A DNA stretch of 40,753 bases from Crocinitomicaceae bacterium (GTDB lineage: Bacteria > Bacteroidota > Bacteroidia > Flavobacteriales_D > Crocinitomicaceae), in NCBI GenBank assembly GCA_022448165.1, contig JAKVAS010000009.1:1-40753 (forward strand), written 5' to 3'. Each line of letters begins with the position of its first letter. The first letter of the stretch is position 1. Below are positions 33,762-40,753 of this stretch, in pieces. The position numbers and the translations under genes were made by a program. Below the pieces are notes generated by a model, which saw nothing but the letters and a program-made list of their open reading frames with translations, made no database searches and had not been told where the DNA came from.

Positions 33762-34229
33762 TTATTCGAATTCGATAAGAATAGTTCCTTTTTCAACTAC
33801 TTGATCTCCAGAAACGTTTATTTCCTTCACGCGACCAATTCCTTCAGCTTTAAGTACGTTTTCCATTTTCATGGCTTCAAGCGATAAGATTTCGTCACCC
33901 ACTTCTAATTCCTGACCAATTTCTACAGCAATATTTACAATACGGCCAGGCATCGGAGCTTGTAATTCTTTTAATTTACGCACTTTGGGCTTGTCTAATC
34001 CCATAGCAGCGATTAACTCGTCTAATTCACCTTCTTTTTTAAGCGTAAATACGCGATGATTGATCTTTAACTTAAGCGCATTACTTTCTGTATTGTCTTC
34101 TAACACTTCTCCAAAGAATGATTTGCCTTTGTAAGACAATGTAAAGAACTTATGATCGTCCCATTGTACAATTGCACCAGATCCACTCGCAACTTGCTTG
34201 TTATCGATATTCCAGATTGGGTTTGCCAT
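33762..34229 (-). CDS. Biotin carboxyl carrier protein
   Basis: A 155-residue biotinyl-domain protein. The last 70 residues (from APMPGRIVNI) form a biotinyl domain with the modified lysine K121 in EAMKMEN. The N-terminal half (1-80) has the beta-rich extension seen in carrier subunits of acyl-CoA carboxylases and decarboxylases of Bacteroidota. Which enzyme it serves is not shown: no carboxylase or carboxyltransferase gene is in view, so propionyl-CoA carboxylase or methylmalonyl-CoA/oxaloacetate decarboxylase are both possible. It is followed at once by two membrane-protein genes on the same strand. Confidence 0.88.
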   Translation of the reverse strand: MANPIWNIDNKQVASGSGAIVQWDDHKFFTLSYKGKSFFGEVLEDNTESNALKLKINHRVFTLKKEGELDELIAAMGLDKPKVRKLKELQAPMPGRIVNIAVEIGQELEVGDEILSLEAMKMENVLKAEGIGRVKEINVSGDQVVEKGTILIEFE

Positions 34230-34339
34230 TTATCATGTATTTTGTACAAAAATAATACAATCCGCGTCCGATGCTGTAATTATTGAAAGGGAATCCATTT
34301 TTATTTTTCTACTTTGTACTTCTTAAAAAGAAGAGTATC

Positions 34340-37021
34340 ATGAATAATAAATGGATCGTTTTTGTTGGAATCTTCGTTGTTGGGTGCGGCGTGAGAAAAA
34401 ATGACAAAGAAACAATAGCTGTTACTGAAGAGATAGTTGAAACAACTGATAAGGCTTTGGAGGAAAAGGATTCTCCATTCTTAGAGGATTTTATAGAAAT
34501 ACCGAAGCAGAGGCCTGTTTATCGAGCTACGGAAACCATTTTAACAGATTTAATCCATACTAAATTAGAAGTCAACTTTGATTGGGCAAAGACACGAATG
34601 AATGGTGTAGCAACAATTACAGCAAAGCCACATTTTTATGATTCGGATAGTTTAATTCTTGATGCGAAAGGAATGCTTATTAATTCAGTCAAATTAAGAG
34701 GAACTGTACTGAAGTACGAATATGTGGACGATGTGTTGAATATAAACCTTGGGAAAACTTACTCTCGGGATGATGAGTATACCATTGTTGTTGATTATGT
34801 AGCGTGTCCTGAAGAAAGAGAAACGGGTGGAAGTGCTGCCATTAGCTCAGATAAAGGGTTGTATTTTATCAATCCTAATGGTGAGGATAAAGATGTGATG
34901 CCGCAAATTTGGACACAAGGTGAAACAGAAGCGAGCTCGGTATGGTTTCCAACAATTGACGCTCCAAATAGTAAAACATCTCAGGAAATTTTTATTACGG
35001 TAGAAGATAAATTTGTGACGCTTTCAAATGGTAAGTTGATTTCAAGTAAGAAAATTGAAGGTGGGAAACGTGTTGATCATTGGAAACAGGAATTGCCACA
35101 TGCACCTTACTTATTTATGATGGGGGTTGGAGAATTTAAGGTGGTAAAGGATTTTTATACTCGACCAGATGGTTCAAAAATGGAAGTGAATTATTACGTA
35201 GAACCTGAGTGGGAAGAATATGCGAAAGCCATTTTTGGTGAGACTCCAGAGATGATTAAGTTTTTCTCAAAGTTAACAGGCGTGGAATATCCTTGGGATA
35301 AATATCATCAAATTGTTGCTCGTGATTATGTTTCTGGAGCAATGGAAAATACTGGTGCTGTAATATTCGGAGATTTTGTTTATAAGAATAAACGTGAATT
35401 ATTGGATGCTAATGATCAATCAACCATTGCGCATGAATTGTTTCATCATTGGTTTGGTGATCTGGTAACTTGCGAGTCATGGTCAAATTTACCATTGAAC
35501 GAATCTTTTGCGAATTATTCGCAGTATTTATGGGATGAGTATCGATATGGATTAGATGAAGCTGATCATAATGCAATAGCCGAGGCAGAAGGGTATTATC
35601 AAACGGCTCAGTTTCAAGGACATCATGATTTAATTTGGTTCGACTACGATGATAAGGAACAAATGTTCGATGGACATTCTTACAATAAAGGTGGGCGTAT
35701 TCTTCACATGTTAAGAAATTATTTAGGAGATGACGCTTTCTTTGCAGGAGTTAATAATTATTTAGAAAAGAATAAATTCAAACCAGCTGAATTTCATCAA
35801 TTAAGGCTGGCATTTGAAGAGGTTTCTGGGGAAGATTTGAATTGGTTCTTTAATCAGTGGTTTTTAGGATCTGGAAATCCTGTGTTAGAATTTAATCAGG
35901 AAATTGATTCTACAAGTGGAATGATAAATATTAATGTATCACAATTACAAGACCTAGAAGTTACACCGCTTTACAAACTTCCTTTAGAAATTGCAATTTT
36001 TGATATTGAAGGTAAGCATACGTATCCTGTATTATTGGATGAATTAGAGGAATCGTTTTCCATTCCATATAAAGGAAAGGTAAATGGAATAATTTACGAT
36101 GATCAGCAAATGTTATTGGCTAAAACGAAGGAACACAAATCAACAGAAATGTATCGTTTTCAATTTTATCAAGGTAAACGTTACGCGGCGAGATTAGCAG
36201 GTTTAAAGAAAGGGTCAAAAGGAAAGAGTCTTGAAAGTCAACAATTGGTTCTTGATGCGTTAAATGATCCTTTTTGGAGTATTCGCACAGAAGCGATTAA
36301 GAAGACTGGAAAATTGAAGGATGAGCTAAGAGAAAAAGGAATTGAGAAGTTGAAGCAAATGGTACAGAATGATCCCAATTCAGGAGTTCGAGGAGCAGCA
36401 TTATCTAAATTAGGAAAGTTGATAGAAGAGAAAGAAGCTGAGGTGATCTTTGTTGAACGAATTAAGAATGATCAGTCATATAGTGTCGTAACGTCGGCAT
36501 TGAATAACTTGGGACAAAATAACCCTGATCGAGCGATGGAGCTCGCTGAATCTCTCGAGGAAGAACGTTCTTCAAAAATGAGTGCTGGTATCGCGCAGTT
36601 ATACGCTGGGTTCGCTGGTGCAGACAAAAGCGAGTATTTCATTGGCCTACTGAATGGAAATATAGTTCAAGGCTTTGATAAGTTGGGAGTACTTGGGTCT
36701 TATACGAAATTTGTTGGACGTCATGAATACAAAACGATAAACGATGCATATTCTGTATATGATGAATTGTCGAGAACAGGGAGTTTTTATGCAAAAATGT
36801 TCTTACCACAAACAATTGCATTTGTTCAGAAATCAATCGAATCACGAAAAACTGAACTGAATGAAAAACTGGTTGAGCATGAGGAAAACAATGATCCGTT
36901 ATATGCTGATCAAGTAAGAAAGGAAATCGAAAAATATGATTCCTTAAATGATAAATATGCAGCATTATTGGAACGGGTAAATGCTGAGAAGGAAGCAGAA
37001 GAAGCGAGTGGACAACACTAA
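34340..37021 (+). CDS. M1 family aminopeptidase lipoprotein
   Basis: The ATG at 34340 gives 893 residues with a lipoprotein signal (IFVVGC, acylated C16); the longer frame starts with a TTG and hides it. A beta-rich N-domain (about 65-270) precedes the catalytic domain: GAMEN at 333-337 binds the substrate amino end, and HELFHHWFGD (H365, E366, H369) with E388 in LNESFAN binds zinc. Residues about 620-800 form HEAT-like repeats (for example DPFWSIRTEAIKKTGKL and DPNSGVRGAALSKLGKL), followed by a charged coiled-coil tail. The enzyme removes N-terminal amino acids from peptides outside the inner membrane. A TACTTTG element at 34310-34316 may be its promoter. Confidence 0.93.
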   Translation: MNNKWIVFVGIFVVGCGVRKNDKETIAVTEEIVETTDKALEEKDSPFLEDFIEIPKQRPVYRATETILTDLIHTKLEVNFDWAKTRMNGVATITAKPHFYDSDSLILDAKGMLINSVKLRGTVLKYEYVDDVLNINLGKTYSRDDEYTIVVDYVACPEERETGGSAAISSDKGLYFINPNGEDKDVMPQIWTQGETEASSVWFPTIDAPNSKTSQEIFITVEDKFVTLSNGKLISSKKIEGGKRVDHWKQELPHAPYLFMMGVGEFKVVKDFYTRPDGSKMEVNYYVEPEWEEYAKAIFGETPEMIKFFSKLTGVEYPWDKYHQIVARDYVSGAMENTGAVIFGDFVYKNKRELLDANDQSTIAHELFHHWFGDLVTCESWSNLPLNESFANYSQYLWDEYRYGLDEADHNAIAEAEGYYQTAQFQGHHDLIWFDYDDKEQMFDGHSYNKGGRILHMLRNYLGDDAFFAGVNNYLEKNKFKPAEFHQLRLAFEEVSGEDLNWFFNQWFLGSGNPVLEFNQEIDSTSGMININVSQLQDLEVTPLYKLPLEIAIFDIEGKHTYPVLLDELEESFSIPYKGKVNGIIYDDQQMLLAKTKEHKSTEMYRFQFYQGKRYAARLAGLKKGSKGKSLESQQLVLDALNDPFWSIRTEAIKKTGKLKDELREKGIEKLKQMVQNDPNSGVRGAALSKLGKLIEEKEAEVIFVERIKNDQSYSVVTSALNNLGQNNPDRAMELAESLEEERSSKMSAGIAQLYAGFAGADKSEYFIGLLNGNIVQGFDKLGVLGSYTKFVGRHEYKTINDAYSVYDELSRTGSFYAKMFLPQTIAFVQKSIESRKTELNEKLVEHEENNDPLYADQVRKEIEKYDSLNDKYAALLERVNAEKEAEEASGQH

Positions 37022-37043
37022 CATTTTGTTTTTACAAAAAGTT

Positions 37044-37078
37044 AAAAAGGGATGTTTATTTTAGACATCCCTTTTTTT
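37044..37078 (+). terminator. Intrinsic terminator after the M1 aminopeptidase
   Basis: GGGATGT (37049-37055) pairs with ACATCCC (37065-37071), extended by A5/T5 arms, with a nine-base loop and a T run to 37078. Confidence 0.88.
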
Positions 37079-37085
37079 GTTCTTA

Positions 37086-37158
37086 ATCGACTACTGTGTA
37101 CGTGATTAAGCTGTTTTTGTAAATTGAAAACAACCTAAATGACTATTTAGTAGTCGAT
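37086..37158. repeat. 10-base inverted repeat upstream of the peroxiredoxin gene
   Basis: ATCGACTACT (37086-37095) is the reverse complement of AGTAGTCGAT (37149-37158), 53 bases apart. The second arm is also part of a small hairpin, GACTA-TTTAG-TAGTC (37141-37155). A TATCTTG element at 37191-37197 follows and could be the bcp promoter. Confidence 0.4.
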
Positions 37159-37253
37159 AAATTGACGAAATTTTAGTCATAAAAATTGTTTATCTTGTCA
37201 TAACTCGTATATTTGATTAACAAATCATCAAAAGGTGATTAAATAAACAACAA

Positions 37254-37724
37254 ATGAAGCATTTAAAAGTAGGAGATAAAGCCCCTCAATTCACTTCTAA
37301 AGATCAAAACGGAACTCCTGTATCGTTAAGTGATTATTCGGGAAAGCGTGTGGTAATTTATTTCTATCCGAAAGATAATACGCCAGGATGTACAACACAA
37401 GCATGTAATCTACGCGATAATTATGATTCAATACAAGAAGAAGGAATTGTAATACTTGGTGTTAGCGCAGATGATGAAAAGAAGCATCAAAAATTTATAG
37501 CCAAGTTTGATTTACCCTTTCCGCTATTAGCAGACACAGAGAAAGATTTATTAAATCTATACGGTGTATGGGGGGAAAAGAAATTTATGGGTAAAATTTA
37601 TGATGGAATTCATCGAACAACTTTTTTATTGGATGAAGCCCATACAATTGTAGGAATCATTGAAAAGCCAAAAACTAAAGAGCACGCACAAGAAGTTTTA
37701 AAAATTTTCAGGGAAAATAATTAG
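37254..37724 (+). CDS. bcp: Thioredoxin-dependent peroxiredoxin (Bcp/PrxQ)
   Basis: A 156-residue PrxQ-type peroxiredoxin that reduces hydrogen peroxide and organic hydroperoxides in the cytosol, recycled by thioredoxin. The motif YPKDNTPGCTTQAC contains the peroxidatic C46 and the resolving C51, five residues apart as usual for Bcp. GVSADDEKKHQKF and FPLLAD are also typical. No signal peptide. It has its own upstream gap of 175 bases after the terminator, with an inverted repeat that may be an operator, and precedes recA by 96 bases. Confidence 0.95.
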   Translation: MKHLKVGDKAPQFTSKDQNGTPVSLSDYSGKRVVIYFYPKDNTPGCTTQACNLRDNYDSIQEEGIVILGVSADDEKKHQKFIAKFDLPFPLLADTEKDLLNLYGVWGEKKFMGKIYDGIHRTTFLLDEAHTIVGIIEKPKTKEHAQEVLKIFRENN

Positions 37725-37783
37725 TACGTAAATAGTTTACGATGTTCAACCGCATCTTTGTATAAATTAAGATACTCAACCAT

Positions 37784-37797
37784 TGTACTTCGGTACA
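37784..37797. promoter_or_regulatory. TGTAC-TTCG-GTACA palindrome in the recA upstream region
   Basis: TGTAC (37784-37788) and GTACA (37793-37797) flank TTCG, 23 bases before the recA ATG. As DNA it fits the form GTAC-N4-GTAC of cyanobacterial-type LexA sites (RGTACNNNDGTWCB) apart from the two outer positions; as RNA it would make a five-base-pair hairpin with a stable C(UUCG)G loop. A CATCTTTG element (37753-37760) upstream may be the recA -7 box. Confidence 0.45.
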
Positions 37798-37820
37798 TAA
37801 ATTATTAAAAACAACACGAT

Positions 37821-38861
37821 ATGGCAGCTAAAAAAGAAAAAGAAGTAAACAACGAAAAGTTAAAGGCACTTCAACTTACAATGGATAAGTTGGACAAAAC
37901 ATACGGGAAAGGTACTGTAATGAAGTTAGGAGATGCCCCGGTTGATGATATTGACGTAATACCTACTGGCTCATTGACGTTGGATGTAGCACTTGGTGTG
38001 GGAGGCCTTCCAAAAGGAAGAATCATTGAGGTTTATGGCCCTGAATCTTCGGGAAAAACAACGTTGGCAATTCATGCAATTGCTGAATGTCAAAAGCAAG
38101 GGGGAATTGCGGCAATTGTTGATGCAGAACACGCATTTGATCAATTCTATGCTGAGAAGTTAGGAGTAGATGTAGGGAATTTATTGATCTCACAACCAGA
38201 TAATGGTGAGCAGGCATTAGAAATTGCTGATAACCTGATTCGTTCGGGAGCTGTTGATATATTAGTGGTCGATTCTGTAGCAGCACTTACACCAAAAGCT
38301 GAGATTGAAGGAGAAATGGGAGATTCTCAAATGGGATTACAAGCACGTTTGATGTCTAAGGCACTGCGAAAACTTACAGGGTCTATTAACAAAGCAAACT
38401 GCTGTTGTATCTTCATTAATCAGTTACGTGAAAAAATCGGTGTGATGTTTGGAAATCCAGAAACAACAACAGGAGGAAATGCATTGAAATTTTACTCTTC
38501 GGTACGTATAGATATCCGTCGTTCAAGTCAAATTAAAGATGGAGATGAGGTGATAGGGAACAGAACAAAAGTGAAAGTGGTGAAGAACAAGGTTGCACCA
38601 CCGTTTCGTAGAGCTGAATTTGATATCATGTATGGTAAGGGAATTTCAAAAGTTGGAGAAATCATTGATTTAGGAGTGGATATGAACATTGTGAAGAAAA
38701 GTGGTTCTTGGTTCTCTTATGGGGAAACACGTCTTGGTCAAGGTAGGGATGCCGTAAAAGCAATCATTCAAGATAACCCAGAATTACTGGAAGAACTAGA
38801 GAAAAAGATTAAAGATGCTCTTGCGCCATCAGAAGAGGTTGAACTGATGGAACAAGACTAA
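37821..38861 (+). CDS. recA: Recombinase RecA
   Basis: A 346-residue RecA, the ATP-dependent strand-exchange protein of homologous recombination and the SOS co-protease. Walker A is GPESSGKT (73-80); the Walker B strand is [10 protein letters not shown]; the L1/L2 loops and the [21 protein letters not shown] segment are all standard. The C-terminus is acidic ([13 protein letters not shown]), as usual. It is followed by a terminator at 38931-38961. Confidence 0.98.
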   Translation: MAAKKEKEVNNEKLKALQLTMDKLDKTYGKGTVMKLGDAPVDDIDVIPTGSLTLDVALGVGGLPKGRIIEVYGPESSGKTTLAIHAIAECQKQGGIAAIVDAEHAFDQFYAEKLGVDVGNLLISQPDNGEQALEIADNLIRSGAVDILVVDSVAALTPKAEIEGEMGDSQMGLQARLMSKALRKLTGSINKANCCCIFINQLREKIGVMFGNPETTTGGNALKFYSSVRIDIRRSSQIKDGDEVIGNRTKVKVVKNKVAPPFRRAEFDIMYGKGISKVGEIIDLGVDMNIVKKSGSWFSYGETRLGQGRDAVKAIIQDNPELLEELEKKIKDALAPSEEVELMEQD

Positions 38862-38930
38862 ATTGCATCGTGTATTTGTAGCGGGAAGCTTTAAATCGCT
38901 GAAGGCTATGAACTCACAAGCATATCGTGG

Positions 38931-38961
38931 AAACGGCTCTGATCTTTCGGAGCCGTTTTTT
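38931..38961 (+). terminator. Intrinsic terminator after recA
   Basis: AAACGGCTC (38931-38939) pairs with GAGCCGTTT (38950-38958) around a 10-base loop, followed by T residues to 38961. Confidence 0.85.
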
Positions 38962-39013
38962 GTGATCTATTAAAGAGCTTAATTATTCCTGAATATATCT
39001 TTTACTATGTAGA

Positions 39014-39898
39014 TTATAGCTCTACAATAGATGAGGATACACTACCAAATATTCCTAAACCATTTTTCACATTTGTGTGTGTATTGACAGGGTCGCTAAA
39101 TGGATCAAATGGTTGATTTTTATCGATAGATTTGAAGTATTTATAGGTGTCTTCTGAAAGATTTAATAACGTTGCAGAATACCCAATAATTCTATTTGTC
39201 TCTTCAGCTTCCTGTGTAAAATAGGTGTAATTATAAAACTGTGTAGAGAATATTTTATACTCTCCATTAAAGGAGTAATCGTTGAAAAATGCGGTCTCTC
39301 CATAACCAAAAGCATAACTTGGGTCTGTTGAATTAATATACTCGGAGACCAATGTGGTATCGATATCAATTACATTCATGCTATTGTCGTAGTATGTGTT
39401 TTCTCTTTCCACACTTAATTTTACAGCGTAAAAGTTATTTTCTTGAGGATCAGTGAATTTGTAATTAACGAAAAACAATCGATTAAATTGATTAGGAATC
39501 GAAGAGCTATCAATAGCTGACAAGACTACATCATTTACGGTTGTCGTTTCACTGGAAATAGTTTCATAACCCTGACGCGAAGCTTCAATACGATATCTTG
39601 TGTTTGGGGTAATAGGGTCACTTCCATGGTAGTACCCGTTGCCTGATGAAGTTAGAACATATTCGGTTCCTGAATCTATATTTGTCAAGGTTACTGATGC
39701 ATCTGAGATTACAGTGTTTGAAGGGCTACTATTTGAAAGAAAGAATACACTTCTTGATAGCTTTACCATAGGATCTGAATGGTTTACAAGTATTCCATCT
39801 AAAACAAGTACTGGTGCTTTACCTTCGCCTTCATATTCAATTTCTTTCTCACAAGAGAACAGTAAAAGAGATGCTATAAAGAAAAATAGTTTGTTCAT
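39014..39898 (-). CDS. DUF4249 family lipoprotein
   Basis: A 294-residue lipoprotein (lipobox LLFSC, acylated C16). The opening CEKEIEYEGEGKAPVLVLDGILVN and the segment VISDASVTLTNID match the DUF4249 family, whose members are coded directly downstream of TonB-dependent receptors in Bacteroidota and are thought to be their surface partner lipoproteins. The N-terminal part has an Ig-like or transthyretin-like fold by pattern (NTRYRIEASRQGYETISS). It starts two bases after the receptor's stop, so the two form an operon. Substrate unknown. Confidence 0.87.
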   Translation of the reverse strand: MNKLFFFIASLLLFSCEKEIEYEGEGKAPVLVLDGILVNHSDPMVKLSRSVFFLSNSSPSNTVISDASVTLTNIDSGTEYVLTSSGNGYYHGSDPITPNTRYRIEASRQGYETISSETTTVNDVVLSAIDSSSIPNQFNRLFFVNYKFTDPQENNFYAVKLSVERENTYYDNSMNVIDIDTTLVSEYINSTDPSYAFGYGETAFFNDYSFNGEYKIFSTQFYNYTYFTQEAEETNRIIGYSATLLNLSEDTYKYFKSIDKNQPFDPFSDPVNTHTNVKNGLGIFGSVSSSIVEL

Positions 39899-39900
39899 CG

Positions 39901-40753
39901 TTAGTCTTTTATTGAGTTAAGTTTGATTTCTTTCATCTTTTTGAAATCCAATTTGACATTCCAGCTAATAGAAGGTATAATCGGGAATAATGAAACTCCA
40001 ATTAGGGCAGGGTTATTACTTTGGTTTACTCCTTTATATATGAAGAAGGGATTTAAGCGATTATAAACATTATATACTGACAATGATAACGTAGATTCAC
40101 CATATTTTTTTTGCTTTTTCCTATTGGCACCTATATCCATTCTATGGTAGTTAGGCATTCGATAACCATTCAAGCTCGTATAGTTAATTAGTGAATTAAA
40201 ATATCCCGAACCGAAATAATTAGATGCACCATACCCTTGACTTCCTACTGTTACTGCGTTTCCTGTGGCAAAAACAAAAATAACCCCAATATCCCATGTA
40301 TCTGTGATGTCATAAGATAGTGCTACGTTTAAGTCATGTCGACGATCGTATCGATGATAAAAGGGTTCGCCATTGTTTAATTCATCGAATTGTCGAACAG
40401 ACCAACTTAATGAATAGCCAACCCAGCCAGAAAAATTCCCCTTTTTCTTTTCAATTAGAAATTCAGCTCCATAAGCATTGCCTTTGCCTGTTGTTATTGT
40501 TTCTTCCCAGTTTGTACCATTCACATTGAAGTCGGCTCCCTCTTTATATTGAATCAAATTATCCATTGTTTTGTAATATCCCTCAGCTGAGAAAACAATA
40601 TTTTTTGTCAACTCTTGATAAAATCCAATACTTGCTTGATTTGCCAAGACGGGGGCAACATTTTCCGTTGCTGGAACCCATAGATCAGCGGGCAAACCAA
40701 TCCCAATATTGGAGAGTAAATGTAGATATTGCGCTGTTCGAGACAAACCGAGT
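39901..40753 (-). CDS. TonB-dependent receptor, C-terminal part, cut by window edge
   Basis: The frame is open to the end of the window, so only the last 283 or so residues are seen. They form the end of a 22-stranded outer-membrane barrel: SRTAQYLHLLSN, GLPADLWVP, QASIGFYQEL, ISAEGYY-like strand, LSWSVRQFDELNNGEPF, YDRRHDLN and YNVYNRLNPFF, a pattern typical of carboxypeptidase-regulatory-like TonB receptors that import unknown substrates with TonB energy. The downstream DUF4249 lipoprotein is its likely partner. The apparent start at 40746 is internal (a TTG in the middle of a conserved strand). Confidence 0.88.
   Translation of the reverse strand, partial: LGLSRTAQYLHLLSNIGIGLPADLWVPATENVAPVLANQASIGFYQELTKNIVFSAEGYYKTMDNLIQYKEGADFNVNGTNWEETITTGKGNAYGAEFLIEKKKGNFSGWVGYSLSWSVRQFDELNNGEPFYHRYDRRHDLNVALSYDITDTWDIGVIFVFATGNAVTVGSQGYGASNYFGSGYFNSLINYTSLNGYRMPNYHRMDIGANRKKQKKYGESTLSLSVYNVYNRLNPFFIYKGVNQSNNPALIGVSLFPIIPSISWNVKLDFKKMKEIKLNSIKD

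Noticed and set aside
33209-34229. Sodium-pumping decarboxylase complex formed by the biotin carrier and the two membrane proteins
   Set aside because: The membrane proteins show none of the decarboxylase beta-subunit motifs I know and are much too short; the adjacency alone is not enough.
36639-36965. 108-codon minus-strand open frame
   Set aside because: Antisense to the C-terminal repeats of the M1 aminopeptidase; histidine/phenylalanine-rich composition typical of antisense frames.
38862-38930. Possible small RNA after recA
   Set aside because: The stretch has no clear promoter or internal fold beyond the recA terminator that follows it.
1-40753. CRISPR array, tRNA, rRNA, insertion sequence or prophage
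   Set aside because: No evenly spaced repeat-spacer series, no tRNA T-loop signature in the intergenic gaps, and no transposase, integrase or phage structural motifs.

Overview
The window is low-GC, gene-dense DNA from a member of the Bacteroidota, most likely Flavobacteriales (a Crocinitomicaceae/Fluviicola-like lineage is my guess; the order is surer than the family). The evidence is several secreted proteins with C-terminal type IX secretion (T9SS) sorting domains, families largely restricted to this phylum (DUF4249, DUF4286, DUF6029, Omp28, Wzi/RemB-like barrels), TAnnTTTG promoter elements typical of the phylum, and poor Shine-Dalgarno sites. There are about 40 protein genes. I saw no rRNA, tRNA, CRISPR array, insertion sequence or prophage, so this looks like core chromosome with some lineage-specific secreted and outer-membrane proteins.

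Layout. 1-4919 (minus): a di-haem cytochrome c peroxidase-like protein cut by the window edge, and a large PhoX-like secreted protein with a second beta-propeller inserted inside it. 5154-7968 (plus): an orphan OmpR/PhoB response regulator, a dCMP deaminase and an S41 C-terminal processing protease. 8165-13909: secreted proteins (a YCF48/BNR-repeat protein, a copper monooxygenase-like protein with a haem motif), a decayed PD40-repeat gene, a single-span membrane protein of unknown function and a predicted outer-membrane barrel. 14061-17738 (plus): housekeeping genes DUF4286-ksgA, a small membrane protein, ispD, metF and a secreted hypothetical. 17739-20074 (minus): an alpha/beta hydrolase-OsmC fusion, a hypothetical and riboflavin synthase. 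20392-21457 (plus): three consecutive short single-stranded-DNA-binding protein genes, all lacking the usual acidic tail.

21545-25283 (minus): cysQ followed by two overlapping Wzi/RemB-like outer-membrane barrel genes. 25367-26884 (minus): two paralogous small T9SS cargo proteins. 27169-31501 (plus): a TlpA-like thioredoxin, a DUF6029 barrel and two Omp28-type lipoproteins, the second frameshifted. 31511-34229: a MORN-like secreted protein, a small conserved protein, two overlapping genes for homologous membrane 'halves', and a biotin carboxyl carrier protein. 34340-38861 (plus): an M1 aminopeptidase lipoprotein, a Bcp peroxiredoxin and recA. 39014-40753 (minus): a DUF4249 lipoprotein and the C-terminus of a TonB-dependent receptor.

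The parts that most deserve a second look are the triple tail-less ssb cluster with its phased CAAACG repeats and internal terminator-like hairpin; the redox-flavoured TlpA/DUF6029/Omp28/Omp28 cluster; the pair of homologous membrane halves translated from overlapping genes; the nested PhoX/choice-of-anchor I protein facing a PhoB-like regulator; and a GTAC-N4-GTAC palindrome just upstream of recA. None is shown by sequence alone to be a new system; each is given with its test.
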